Of a stretch of DNA of 28,167 bases, positions 1 to 7,459 are shown piece after piece. Made by a program: the position numbers and the translations under genes. Position 1 is the first letter of the stretch. Each line of letters begins with the position of its first letter. The DNA is from Sphingomonas sp. (GTDB lineage Bacteria > Pseudomonadota > Alphaproteobacteria > Sphingomonadales > Sphingomonadaceae), in contig JAICXF010000021.1 of assembly GCA_025981625.1 (NCBI GenBank), positions 1 through 28,167 of the forward strand, given 5' to 3'. Below the pieces are notes generated by a model that saw nothing but the letters and a program-made list of their open reading frames with translations, was not told the DNA's origin and searched no databases.

Positions 1-59
1 AGCGCAGCATCCGGCAGGACCATGTCACGGCTCTCGTTGATAGCCGGTCTGGACCCTTA

Positions 60-632
60 ATGCGGCTGATCCTCGCTTCGGCGAGCCCGCGCCGCCTCGA
101 CCTTCTCGCCCGCATCGGAGTCACGCCCGACGCGGTCGTGCCTGCCGACATCGATGAAAGCGTGCCCAGAGGTGAGCTGCCGCGCGAGCACGCGGTTCGG
201 CTCGCGCGGGAAAAGACGGAAGCGGTGGCCGCGAATGAGCCCGATGCGCTGGTGTTGGGCGCAGATACGGTGGTCGCAGTTGGACGGCGAATCCTTCCGA
301 AGGTCGAGGATGAGGCGACGTTGCGTGCCTGCATGAAGCTGCTGTCAGGCCGCCGGCACCGGGTCCTCACCGGCGTCGCCCTGGCAATCCCCGGCAAAGG
401 TCTTCGGGAGCGGCTGGTCGAGACGATGATCGCGATGAAACGCCTCAGCGATGAAGAGATCGACTATTATGCCAGCCATGGCGAATGGCGCGGCAAGGCG
501 GGTGGTTATGCCTTGCAGGGCTATGGCGAGGTCTACGTCCGGCACATCGCGGGCAGCTATTCGAATGTCGTCGGCCTGCCGCTCGCCGAAACCCGCGTGC
601 TGCTGAAGAGCGCCGGATACCCGCTTGCCTGA
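60..632 (+). CDS. maf: Maf family nucleotide pyrophosphatase
   Basis: A 190-residue protein with the complete Maf signature: SASPRR near the N-terminus (residues 7-12), ADTVV in the middle, KAGGYALQG near residue 145, and GSYSNVVGLPL near the C-terminus. Family members hydrolyse non-canonical or excess nucleoside triphosphates to the monophosphate plus pyrophosphate in the cytoplasm, and have been linked to septum formation control. The ALQG motif is nearer the dTTP/UTP-type subgroup than the m7GTP-type, but that subgroup call is tentative. The ATG at 60 is the only usable start in its frame, because no ATG, GTG or TTG precedes it in the window. It overlaps by one base the TAA (58-60) of an unidentified short frame running in from the left. 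The 3' end overlaps the next gene, suggesting co-transcription. Length is normal for the family. Confidence 0.95.
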   Translation: MRLILASASPRRLDLLARIGVTPDAVVPADIDESVPRGELPREHAVRLAREKTEAVAANEPDALVLGADTVVAVGRRILPKVEDEATLRACMKLLSGRRHRVLTGVALAIPGKGLRERLVETMIAMKRLSDEEIDYYASHGEWRGKAGGYALQGYGEVYVRHIAGSYSNVVGLPLAETRVLLKSAGYPLA

Positions 633-1569
633 ATGGCTGATCGAGCGGGGTATCGGCGAGAGCCGGGCCGCACGGATCGTCGATGACGAGATCGTGGAAG
701 CACGGATTCTGCTCGACGGCATTGAGCGCTCGGGAACTCGCCTGCCTGCTCGGCTGATCGCTTCCCGGCCGCGCGCGATCGCCGAGGCGGCGGCGCAGCA
801 ATATCTGCTGCCAGGAGGCGCGCCGGGCGTCTCGGAGGGGGCGAAGCTCGTCATCGAGGTCACTCGGGAGGCGATACCCGGCGCCGAACCGTGGAAGCGA
901 GCGCTGGCCAAAATCGCCAAAGAAGCCCCGGCACCTGCGCCGGAGTTGAATGCCTTGGAAATCCCATTCCCGCTGCCCGAGGACTTGCTCGGCAAGGCCG
1001 GCTGGAACGATGTCATCGATGAGGCGCGGAGCGGCATCGTCCGGTTTCCGGGCGGCGAGCTTCGATTCTCGCCGACCCCCGCCATGACCCTGATCGACGT
1101 TGATGGTTATCTGGCGCCGCAGGAGCTGGCCCTGGCTGGAGCAGCAGCCGCAACTCGCGGGATCCTGCGGCTGGACATCGGGGGGTCGATCGGCATCGAT
1201 CTGCCGACCGTTGCCGGCAGAGCGGATCGCCAGGCGATCGGCGAGGCGATCGATGCCATCCTTTTGCAGCCGTTCGAGCGAACAGCGGTGAATGGCTTTG
1301 GATTCGTCCAGATTGTCCGGCCCCGTCGACGAGCCTCGCTGCTCGAACTGGCCGAGGACCGCGCCGCGTTCGAGGCTCGAGCGCTCCTCCGGCGAGCCGC
1401 GCTCGAGGGGAGCGGCGCAAGGCGGCTGGTCGCTCACCCGGCTGTCGTCAAGCTGCTCGAAGCTCGGCCCGGCTGGACGTCCGAACTGGCCCGTCAAGTC
1501 GGCGGCGCAATCAGCTTGCGTGCCGACGCCGCTCTTCCCATGTCGAGCGGGTATGCCGAAAACACCTGA
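625..1569 (+). CDS. RNase E/G-like ribonuclease (short form)
   Basis: A 314-residue relative of the RNase E/G catalytic core. Two acidic motifs match the metal-binding DNase-I-like subdomain of RNase E: LIDVDG with Asp158, equivalent to the AIDVN aspartate, and IGIDLP with Asp192, equivalent to the IVIDF aspartate. The N-terminal part (about 1-110) could be a degenerate S1-type region. The CPxC zinc-link that joins RNase E dimers is absent, and the protein is far shorter than classical RNase G (about 490 residues). The predicted start is TTG at 625, overlapping the end of maf by 8 bp. The ATG at 633 is out of frame. It sits between maf and yacG, with overlaps on both sides. A role in RNA processing is inferred from family membership; activity of this short form is uncertain. 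Confidence 0.85.
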   Translation: MPEWLIERGIGESRAARIVDDEIVEARILLDGIERSGTRLPARLIASRPRAIAEAAAQQYLLPGGAPGVSEGAKLVIEVTREAIPGAEPWKRALAKIAKEAPAPAPELNALEIPFPLPEDLLGKAGWNDVIDEARSGIVRFPGGELRFSPTPAMTLIDVDGYLAPQELALAGAAAATRGILRLDIGGSIGIDLPTVAGRADRQAIGEAIDAILLQPFERTAVNGFGFVQIVRPRRRASLLELAEDRAAFEARALLRRAALEGSGARRLVAHPAVVKLLEARPGWTSELARQVGGAISLRADAALPMSSGYAENT

Positions 1570-1741
1570 CAAACCGAAGTCCTGCCCGGTCTGCGGAGAG
1601 CCGGAACAGGCGGAGCACGCGCCGTTCTGCAGCCGCGGCTGCAAGGATCGCGACCTCTTGAAGTGGCTCGGTGAAGGCTATCGAATCCCGGGTCCCGCCG
1701 CCGATCCCGAAAGAGTGGACAGCGACGGGAGCGACGGTTAG
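1553..1741 (+). CDS. yacG: DNA gyrase inhibitor YacG (zinc-binding)
   Basis: A 62-residue protein with the YacG four-cysteine zinc site: CPVC (Cys11, Cys14) and FCSRGC (Cys26, Cys30), followed by the KDRDLLKWL helix and a G-Y-RIPG segment. In E. coli YacG binds the GyrB C-terminal domain and inhibits DNA binding by gyrase. The acidic, low-complexity C-terminal tail (residues 48-62) is usual for the family. The start is ATG at 1553, inside the end of the ribonuclease gene (17-bp overlap), pointing to translational coupling. The reading frame extends much further upstream, but only as a shadow of the ribonuclease gene. It ends 43 bp before tRNA-Phe. Confidence 0.93.
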   Translation: MPKTPDKPKSCPVCGEPEQAEHAPFCSRGCKDRDLLKWLGEGYRIPGPAADPERVDSDGSDG

Positions 1742-1784
1742 TGAGCGCCGTCAATTCGCCCGGTCCAGCCGGACGCACGCGGAT

Positions 1785-1860
1785 GCCCAGGTAGCTCAGT
1801 TGGTAGAGCACGTGACTGAAAATCACGGTGTCGGCGGTTCGATTCCGTCCCTGGGCACCA
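1785..1860 (+). tRNA. tRNA-Phe (GAA)
   Basis: A 76-nt cloverleaf. The acceptor stem GCCCAGG (1785-1791) pairs with CCTGGGC before an encoded ACCA end (CCA at 1858-1860). The anticodon stem CGTGA/TCACG encloses the loop CTGAAAA, with anticodon GAA at 1818-1820. The T-arm contains GGTTCGATTCC. The 3' half of tRNA-Phe genes is a common target for tyrosine integrases, and such a gene starts 164 bp downstream. The intact CCA end fits a site rebuilt by integration. Confidence 0.97.
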
Positions 1861-1897
1861 GCCCCTCATCCCAAAGCATTCCAGAGCATCTCAGAAA

Positions 1898-1910
1898 CGG
1901 TTGAAAACCG
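1898..1910 (+). terminator. Possible hairpin terminator after tRNA-Phe
   Basis: A short perfect hairpin with arms CGGTT and AACCG and a GAA loop, followed by the T-rich stretch CCATTTCTT. It lies 38 bp after the tRNA and could end the housekeeping transcript. The stem is only 5 bp, so this is a weak call. Confidence 0.3.
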
Positions 1911-1973
1911 CCATTTCTTGACCAACTCACATCCCAGACAAGTCCGCTTCGTCTGTTGGTATCCCGCTAGTTT

Positions 1974-2022
1974 GATGGTATCTGGTGATGGTATCTGCAA
2001 ATACCCTCACGGAGATACCATC
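1974..2022 (+). repeat. GATGGTATCT repeat cluster before the integrase
   Basis: Two perfect direct copies of GATGGTATCT (1974-1983 and 1987-1996) are followed by a perfect inverted copy AGATACCATC (2013-2022) two bases before the integrase ATG. A diverged copy, TGTTGGTATCC, lies at about 1955-1964. The second and third copies can form a 10-bp stem with a 16-nt loop. The integrase ribosome-binding site (GGAG, 2011-2014) overlaps the 3' arm. The cluster could be integrase or excisionase arm-binding sites, an autoregulatory operator, or an mRNA hairpin masking translation start. The repeats are directly visible; the function is inferred. Confidence 0.6.
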
Positions 2023-2024
2023 AA

Positions 2025-3245
2025 ATGCCTCTCTCGGCGACGGCGGTCCAACACGCGAAAGGACGCGAAAAGCCCTACAAGCTTACGGATTCGGCTGGCC
2101 TCTATCTGCTCGTGAACAGCGATGGCCGGCGTTACTGGCGTTTCAACTATCGCTTCGGAGGCAAGCAGAAGACCCTCGCCTTCGGCGTCTTCCCGGACGT
2201 AGGCTTGGCTGATGCGCGTGAGAAGCGCGATGCCGCCCGCAAGCTGATCGCGGCTGGAGAGGACCCAGCAGCCCGGCGCAAAGAGGAGGAACTCGAAGCG
2301 CGAGTCCGGGAGAGCGAAACCTTCCGCGCTATCGCTAACGAGTGGTTAGAACGGCTGGAGAAACAGGGCCGCTCGAATTCCACTCTCAAGAAAATGCGTT
2401 GGCTGCTAGACTTCGGGATCCCTGCCCTCGGTGACCGGCCTATTGCTGCGATCACGGCGCCCGAGCTTCTGAGCGTGCTACGACAAGTGGAGGCGCGGGG
2501 TCGGTATGAAACGGCCGTCCGGCTACGAAGCACGTTCGGCACGATCTTTCGCTACGCGATCGCGACTGGTCGTGCACAGCGAGATGTGGCCTTCGATCTG
2601 CGTGGCGCACTGATCACGCCGAAGACCACTCACCGGGCCGCTATTCTTGAGCCAAAAGCTGTCGGAGCCCTCCTCAGGGCGATCGAAGACTACGACGGTC
2701 AGCTGGTCGTCCGCCACGCGTTGCGCCTTGCGCCGCACGTCTTTGTGCGCCCCGGCGAGCTTCGACAGGCGGAATGGCGGGAGTTCGATTTCGATGAGAG
2801 GGTCTGGACCATCCCTCCGGCAAAAACGAAGATGCGTCGCCCGCATCGTGTCCCGCTCGCGCGACAGGCACTCTCGATCCTGGAAGAATTGAAATCTGTC
2901 AGCGGCAAAGGCGTGCCGCTCTTCCCGAGCGTCCGTTCAGCCTCGCGACCTATCTCCGATAATACTCTCAATGCTGCTCTCCGTCGCCTTGGCTACGACA
3001 AGACGCAAATGACCGCTCACGGTTTTCGGGCGATGGCGAGCACGCTCCTCAATGAGATGGGGAAATGGCATCCCGACGCGATTGAGAGGCAATTAGCACA
3101 TGTTGAAGGCAATGATGTGCGCCGCGCCTACGCCCGCGGCGAGCACTGGGCGGAGCGCGTCAAGATGATGCAGGACTGGTCGGACTATCTGGATGCGCTT
3201 CGAAGCGGCGCCAAAATAATCAAGGGGCGGTTTGGCCGCGCGTAG
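2025..3245 (+). CDS. Tyrosine site-specific integrase (P4/DUF4102 type)
   Basis: A 406-residue tyrosine recombinase. Residues about 1-95 resemble the DUF4102 arm-DNA-binding domain (YKLTDSAGLYLLV, RYWRFNYR, LAFGVFPDVGLADAR). A core-binding helical domain follows (about 100-190), then the catalytic domain. Catalytic residues are present: Arg242 (RPGELR), Lys269 (KTKM), His332 and Arg335 (HGFR), His359 (QLAH) and nucleophile Tyr369 (RRAYARG). The family catalyses integration and excision of genomic islands and prophages, usually at tRNA 3' ends. The gene lies just past tRNA-Phe and points away from it, as expected for an element inserted there. The start ATG at 2025 has a GGAG 11 bases upstream within a repeat arm. 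All key residues are intact, so it may be active. Confidence 0.95.
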   Translation: MPLSATAVQHAKGREKPYKLTDSAGLYLLVNSDGRRYWRFNYRFGGKQKTLAFGVFPDVGLADAREKRDAARKLIAAGEDPAARRKEEELEARVRESETFRAIANEWLERLEKQGRSNSTLKKMRWLLDFGIPALGDRPIAAITAPELLSVLRQVEARGRYETAVRLRSTFGTIFRYAIATGRAQRDVAFDLRGALITPKTTHRAAILEPKAVGALLRAIEDYDGQLVVRHALRLAPHVFVRPGELRQAEWREFDFDERVWTIPPAKTKMRRPHRVPLARQALSILEELKSVSGKGVPLFPSVRSASRPISDNTLNAALRRLGYDKTQMTAHGFRAMASTLLNEMGKWHPDAIERQLAHVEGNDVRRAYARGEHWAERVKMMQDWSDYLDALRSGAKIIKGRFGRA

Positions 3246-3275
3246 GCGGCCACGTTCGACTGAGCAGATGCCTAA

Positions 3276-3383
3276 TCTTGCAGCAGGCTCGAGGCCATAT
3301 ATCAGGATGACGATCCGTATATCGTCGTCCCGCAGCCTGATATTCGGAAACTCATCGAGGCGTTAAGCCAGCAGCTTGCGTGA
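3276..3383 (+). pseudogene. Coding scrap ending in PDIRKLIEALSQQLA
   Basis: An open stretch after a stop at 3273-3275, ending with TGA at 3381-3383. It reads like real protein (EAIYQDDDPYIVVPQPDIRK, then LIEALSQQLA) but has no ATG, GTG or TTG in frame. It looks like the 3' end of a gene whose 5' part was lost when the integrase region was assembled. It stops 14 bp before the nucleotidyltransferase gene, so it may once have been that gene's upstream operon partner. No family was recognised. Confidence 0.35.
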
Positions 3384-3397
3384 GAGATGTGTAAGTG

Positions 3398-3760
3398 ATG
3401 ACCGCCGCAGATGAGCTTGGATCGACGATGCAAGTCATTGCTGAGTGGTCTCGCGGAACCAAGGGACTGCTCTTCTATGTCTACGGTAGTCGGGTCAGGG
3501 GCGATCACCGCCCGGACAGTGACGTGGACGTCTACTTAAGGATCACCACCGGAATGAATGATGCAACCGTTGACTGGTGGACGGACCAGAACCAAGCCGA
3601 TTTCGCTGAGTTGAAGGAGGCATTGCCGGGCAGGTTAGAGCTTCTGGATGGACCGAACTCGCTCAAACAGGCGATCATCGCCTCGACGCCCTATCGAGTG
3701 ATGGGTGATGTGATCGCGGTCTGGCTGCCGCCGAAGACCATTGGTGCGTTCGCTACATAA
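3398..3760 (+). CDS. Minimal nucleotidyltransferase-domain protein
   Basis: A 120-residue protein with the polymerase-beta-type nucleotidyltransferase signature: GSRVRG (Gly30-Ser31) followed by DSDVDVY, with Asp42 and Asp44 as predicted metal ligands. Small proteins of this type (MNT/MntA-like) are often encoded beside HEPN-domain toxins and inactivate them by AMP transfer; others act on tRNA or antibiotics. No HEPN partner is adjacent. The upstream scrap is too short to judge, and the downstream gene is on the opposite strand. ATG at 3398 is preferred over GTG at 3395. It sits between the integrase and the sugar locus, so it is probably cargo of the tRNA-Phe element. The substrate is unknown. 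Confidence 0.8.
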   Translation: MTAADELGSTMQVIAEWSRGTKGLLFYVYGSRVRGDHRPDSDVDVYLRITTGMNDATVDWWTDQNQADFAELKEALPGRLELLDGPNSLKQAIIASTPYRVMGDVIAVWLPPKTIGAFAT

Positions 3761-3853
3761 TACCGCAGTATCGAGCCCAATGTGCATAGTCCGTTCGGCA
3801 AAGCATGACCGAAGACCTTTGTCCGTTGCCGGCGCTTACGTCTATCTGCAGAA

Positions 3854-3868
3854 GCGGGAATGTCCCGC
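3854..3868 (-). terminator. Terminator-like hairpin after the SGNH gene
   Basis: GCGGGA and TCCCGC separated by three bases form a compact GC-rich hairpin two bases beyond the stop codon of the last gene in the minus-strand operon. No T-tract follows, so intrinsic termination is uncertain. Confidence 0.35.
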
Positions 3869-3870
3869 CG

Positions 3871-4731
3871 TCAGTGCGCACAACGGCCGGTTGCGGCCAT
3901 CGTGAACGCGATGTCTTGAAGCTTGCCGGCGATCTCCGACGGGATGCCAAGATCCCGCGCCGCCTGCTCGCCGGAGCCGAGCCTGCGCGGATCGGCATGG
4001 GTCACCGCCGCGAAAATCGTCAAGGCCTCCAAATAATAACCGTAGTTGGACGCGTGATAATGGTCGCTTGCCCAAAGGTCGATCTGGCCCGGCGTGAGGC
4101 CGTCGTAGGGATTGGGATCTGCAATCCCGCGAGTGATGGCGCAGCTGAAGGCCTGCCCGACCGGCACCACGCGAGCGATAGAGCGAACGTGCTCGCGGAC
4201 ACTGTTGTCCGCCTTTCGCAGATCCAACGCCATCTGTCCGATCGGCTGGCCGGACCAATGCTTGCCCTGCGGATAGGTGAGATCGGGCCGCGTCCACGTG
4301 GCGACGAGGCTGATGTCGACGCGCGGATTGCGGGCGGCAAGCAAGCTGGTCAGCGCGCCCGCAGACGTGATGGTGTTCGCAACGTCGCCCGGCTTGTCCG
4401 GATCGAGCGTGCTGTACTCCTGGAGCACGACCGAATCCCACGGCCGGTCAAGCTCCACGCGTCTGTTCGCAAGGTGCCATGCCAGCGTCTTGCCAGGCGA
4501 AGTCTCGAGCGAGACCGCGTAGCTCAATCCGCTTTCGTCGGCGAAGCGCTTGAAGAGCGCGGGCACACCACCGATCCCGTCGTGATTGAGGTCGGAAACG
4601 CTGTCTTTGCGGTAGGTCAGGACGTCCGACAAGGCGCCGAACGTAAAGCTGTTGCCGACGAACAGGACCGATCTTGAGTGATCGCCGGCCAAGGTGCCGG
4701 CAGCGAGAAACAGCAGGAATGTGGGAACCAT
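3871..4731 (-). CDS. Secreted SGNH/GDSL-family hydrolase
   Basis: A 286-residue protein starting with a short hydrophobic signal-like segment (residues 1-16, FLLFLAAGTLAG). The block I motif VLFVGNSFTFG supplies the predicted nucleophile Ser28. A DHYH motif near the C-terminus (Asp223, His226) fits the D-x-x-H catalytic pair of SGNH hydrolases. VVLQEYS around residue 100 is typical of the DUF4886-like branch. Such enzymes are mostly esterases or carbohydrate deacetylases; the position as last gene of a glycan-degradation operon suggests removal of acyl groups from the imported glycan. It starts 14 bp after the permease stop codon with a GGAG ribosome-binding site. The exact substrate cannot be read from sequence. 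Confidence 0.8.
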   Translation of the reverse strand: MVPTFLLFLAAGTLAGDHSRSVLFVGNSFTFGALSDVLTYRKDSVSDLNHDGIGGVPALFKRFADESGLSYAVSLETSPGKTLAWHLANRRVELDRPWDSVVLQEYSTLDPDKPGDVANTITSAGALTSLLAARNPRVDISLVATWTRPDLTYPQGKHWSGQPIGQMALDLRKADNSVREHVRSIARVVPVGQAFSCAITRGIADPNPYDGLTPGQIDLWASDHYHASNYGYYLEALTIFAAVTHADPRRLGSGEQAARDLGIPSEIAGKLQDIAFTMAATGRCAH

Positions 4732-4745
4732 CTGATCCGCTCCGG

Positions 4746-6038
4746 TTAGGCGATTGGTGACGCGGTCGCCGCCGGCTCAACCGCGGGATCATGTTCAATC
4801 CGCGCGGCGCGCGCGAAGAACGTGATGAATATGTAAGCGACGAGCGGCACGATGAAGGATACGCTGAGCCCGAACCGGTCCGCGATGCCGCCCACCGCCA
4901 CCGGCAACAGCGCTCCACCGAAGATGGCGAGGCACAACAGACCCGAAGTCGAGCTTTGGGAAACGGCCGACCGCTCAAGCGTGATCGTGAAGATCGTCGG
5001 GAACATGATCGAGTTGAAGAAACCGATCGCGAGCGCTGCGTAACCGGCGACAGACCCGCTGGTCGTGAGGACGGTCAGGCACAGCAGGCCGGCGATGATG
5101 CCGCACAATGTAAGCAGGCGACCAGCCGGAATCCTCGTCAGCAACGCCGTCCCAATAAGCCGTCCACAAAGCGCACCGCCCCAATAGATGTTCGCGAGAT
5201 AGCGACCGGCTTCGTCGAACGGCAAAGCGAGCACCGACCGCTGGTTGAGGAAGTTGATCATGATGCTGCCGATCGACACTTCGGCGCCAACGTAAAGCCC
5301 TATGGCGGCGGCGCCAAACAGCGCCCAGGAAGATCGAAGCGCATCGAACATCCCGTCCGCAGATACGGTCCGCCGATCGGGGACCACGCGCAGAAGGAAG
5401 CGGCGGAGGAGCGCGAAGAACGCGAACATTCCCGCCAGCAGCGCGGCCATGATCAGGAACGCGCGGTCGACCGCGTGGAGCAATTCCGCACGTTGTGCGA
5501 CGTTCACGAGTCGACGCGGGGTATTTTGGAGTGCCGGATCTCCAAGCATCACGACGGACCCGAAATGAACGCCCAGCACGACCCCAAGCGAATTGAAGGC
5601 CTGGGCAAAGTTCAGCCGGAAGTGACGGCGGTCCGGCAATCCAAGCTGCGCCGCGACCGGATTGGCAGCGACCTGAAGCGCCGTGAACCCGGCCGCAAGG
5701 ACGAACAGTGCGGCGAGGATCGGCCCGAAACGATCCAGTGTCGTGCTGAACACCACCAGCACGCAACCGCCGGCCATCAGCGCGAGCGAGCCGAGGATCA
5801 CGTCGACGGCGCCGACGCGGCTGGCAAGCCACGCAGCAGGCAGCGACAGCAGCCCATAGGCAATGAAGAAAATGATCTGGGTGAGAAGTGCCTCCGTGTA
5901 GTCGAGATTGAAGGCGACGCGGAGGGCAACGATCAGTGGATCGTTGTTCGAGGTGATGAACCCCCAGGCGAAAAACAATGTCGTGATCGCGCCGAACGCC
6001 CAAAGGGTCCGCCGCTTGTCCTGACGAGCGTTTGTCAC
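4746..6038 (-). CDS. FucP-type MFS sugar permease
   Basis: A 430-residue, highly hydrophobic protein with about 12 predicted membrane segments. It resembles the FucP/GluP sugar:proton symporter branch of the major facilitator superfamily: FFAWGFITSNNDPLI in the first helix, NFAQAFNSLGVVLG in the fifth, and GGGIADRFG-like VGGIADRFG near the end. The function is inner-membrane import of a hexose or a small sugar released in the periplasm. The start is GTG at 6038, overlapping the GH30 stop in a 4-bp GTGA junction, a strong sign of translational coupling. The open frame continues upstream to 6416, but that extension is the antisense-like shadow of GH30 and is rejected. The transported sugar is not determined. 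Confidence 0.9.
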   Translation of the reverse strand: MTNARQDKRRTLWAFGAITTLFFAWGFITSNNDPLIVALRVAFNLDYTEALLTQIIFFIAYGLLSLPAAWLASRVGAVDVILGSLALMAGGCVLVVFSTTLDRFGPILAALFVLAAGFTALQVAANPVAAQLGLPDRRHFRLNFAQAFNSLGVVLGVHFGSVVMLGDPALQNTPRRLVNVAQRAELLHAVDRAFLIMAALLAGMFAFFALLRRFLLRVVPDRRTVSADGMFDALRSSWALFGAAAIGLYVGAEVSIGSIMINFLNQRSVLALPFDEAGRYLANIYWGGALCGRLIGTALLTRIPAGRLLTLCGIIAGLLCLTVLTTSGSVAGYAALAIGFFNSIMFPTIFTITLERSAVSQSSTSGLLCLAIFGGALLPVAVGGIADRFGLSVSFIVPLVAYIFITFFARAARIEHDPAVEPAATASPIA

Positions 6039-7459
6039 GTCGCTCTGCTTGGCGTGCTCCAGCGCAAGGTCGCGACCGAGCCACCGCGCAGCGCCACTGA
6101 GTAACGCGCGCCGTCCAAGTTGACGCTCACCGGCCCGTCGCCGGACTTGCGGTAGAGGATCGCCACCCGGCTCCCGTCCGGGTTCAGGAACGAGGCTCCT
6201 TCGACCTGATCCCCGCGGATGCTGGTGGCAACGCGAAAGGCGCCGGTCAGGACGAAGCGGCTGGCATGCCCGAGGACGTAATATTCGACGTTTCGGGTGA
6301 TCGCGCCCGTCGCTGGATCGATGGTCACGACGCCGCGACAATCGCTGCACCCGCCGGTATGCGGACCGTGCGCCGGATCCAGTGCGAGGTTCCACAGAAG
6401 CGTTCCGCGCGACCAATTGTTCGACGCGCCGATGATCAGCTTGGACGTCATCCAGCCGAGCACCTCAGCGTAATCGGGACTCCAGTTGCCGCCCGAGCAT
6501 TCGGTGAGCCACGCGTCCTTGTCCGGAAAGGCGTCGTGGACCAGCGATTGTGCACTGACATCGCCGCCATAGCAGTGCCAGGCGACCCCTTCGAGGTACC
6601 GCCGCGCTGCCGGATCGCGGAGCACTTCGAGCGGCATCTCAGGGTGGTCCCAATTATGGTCCCAATCGAGGATCCGCGTTCGAAGCCCCATCGCCTTGAA
6701 CCGGGGCCCGACATACCGCCCCATAATTTCGGCCCGCTGCGGCGGGTCGACCTGTTCGCCGGGGTAATTGTCCGGTTCGAAATTCGGCTCGTTCTGGATG
6801 GTGAGCATGGACACCGGCACGCCTTCGCGCCCGAACGCCCGAACGGTTTTCGCAAGATAGTTGGCGAAGGCCGGATAATATTGCGGAACGAGCTGGCCCT
6901 TGATCAGGCTGCGTGTCGTCTTCATCCACGCCGGCGCGCTCCAGGGGCTGATCATCACCAAAAGCCGGGGATTGATCGCCAGCGCCTCGCGCATGCGAGG
7001 AAGGACATATTTCCGGGCCGCTGCGATCGAGAAATGACGCAGCTGCGGATCAGGCAGGTTGCCCGGCGTGTCGTCGTAGCTGTAATCCCGCATTGAGAAG
7101 TCAGAGGCACCGACGGTGAGGCGCGTGAAGGACAAGCCGAGGCCGCCGTTTGCGCGTCCGAACAGCTCGGCCATCACCGCTTTGCGCTTCTGCGCGGGGA
7201 GAGCGCTGAGCAGCTTCGCGGACGCATCGGTCATCGCCGCGCCAAAGCCGTGGATCTTCTGAAAATGCTTCGCCGTGTCGATCGTGACTGCTTCGTCGCC
7301 CTTGGCTGCTCCGGTGGCGCGCTGCAACGGCTGACGCGCCAGCTTCTGGGTTTCGTCGGCGCTTGTCACCCACATCGCGGCAGGTGTCGCCACGGGCCGG
7401 GCCCAAGCGGCGCTGCCCCAAAGGGCCGAACCAAGCACGAGTACCTCGAACCGCGTCAC
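6035..7459 (-). CDS. GH30 glycoside hydrolase (beta-1,6-glucanase/glucosylceramidase-like)
   Basis: A 474-residue secreted enzyme with a signal peptide (residues 1-20, ending AAWA). It has the GH30 landmarks: KIHGFGAAMTDASA after the N-terminal beta-strands, SPWSAPAWMKT, TIQNEPNF with acid/base Glu224, and LTECSGG with nucleophile Glu320. A C-terminal beta-sandwich (about 395-474) completes the usual GH30 architecture. The family includes glucosylceramidases, endo-beta-1,6-glucanases and xylanases. The locus, with two GH3 genes, favours a beta-glucan substrate, but subfamily assignment needs phylogeny. The start is GTG at 7459, in a 4-bp GTGA overlap with the halogenase stop; the end makes an identical overlap with the permease start. 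It acts in the periplasm or outside the cell. Confidence 0.92.
   Translation of the reverse strand: MTRFEVLVLGSALWGSAAWARPVATPAAMWVTSADETQKLARQPLQRATGAAKGDEAVTIDTAKHFQKIHGFGAAMTDASAKLLSALPAQKRKAVMAELFGRANGGLGLSFTRLTVGASDFSMRDYSYDDTPGNLPDPQLRHFSIAAARKYVLPRMREALAINPRLLVMISPWSAPAWMKTTRSLIKGQLVPQYYPAFANYLAKTVRAFGREGVPVSMLTIQNEPNFEPDNYPGEQVDPPQRAEIMGRYVGPRFKAMGLRTRILDWDHNWDHPEMPLEVLRDPAARRYLEGVAWHCYGGDVSAQSLVHDAFPDKDAWLTECSGGNWSPDYAEVLGWMTSKLIIGASNNWSRGTLLWNLALDPAHGPHTGGCSDCRGVVTIDPATGAITRNVEYYVLGHASRFVLTGAFRVATSIRGDQVEGASFLNPDGSRVAILYRKSGDGPVSVNLDGARYSVALRGGSVATLRWSTPSRAT

Noticed and set aside
1..59. Upstream gene ending at 60
   Set aside because: A frame ending TAA at 58-60 exists, but its 19 residues match nothing recognised and it has no start in the window. 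It may be only the region downstream of the preceding gene.
3805..4677. Long plus-strand open frame opposite the SGNH gene
   Set aside because: It is an antisense shadow caused by GC-rich codons; the minus strand shows clear SGNH motifs and a signal peptide.
4791..6104. Long plus-strand open frame opposite the permease
   Set aside because: It is highly charged and repetitive in composition, with no recognisable motif, as expected for the antisense of a hydrophobic protein.
6039..6416. Long N-terminal extension of the sugar permease frame
   Set aside because: The extension lies entirely inside the GH30 gene in another frame, is arginine-rich with no protein character, and the GTG at 6038 sits exactly at a GTGA overlap.
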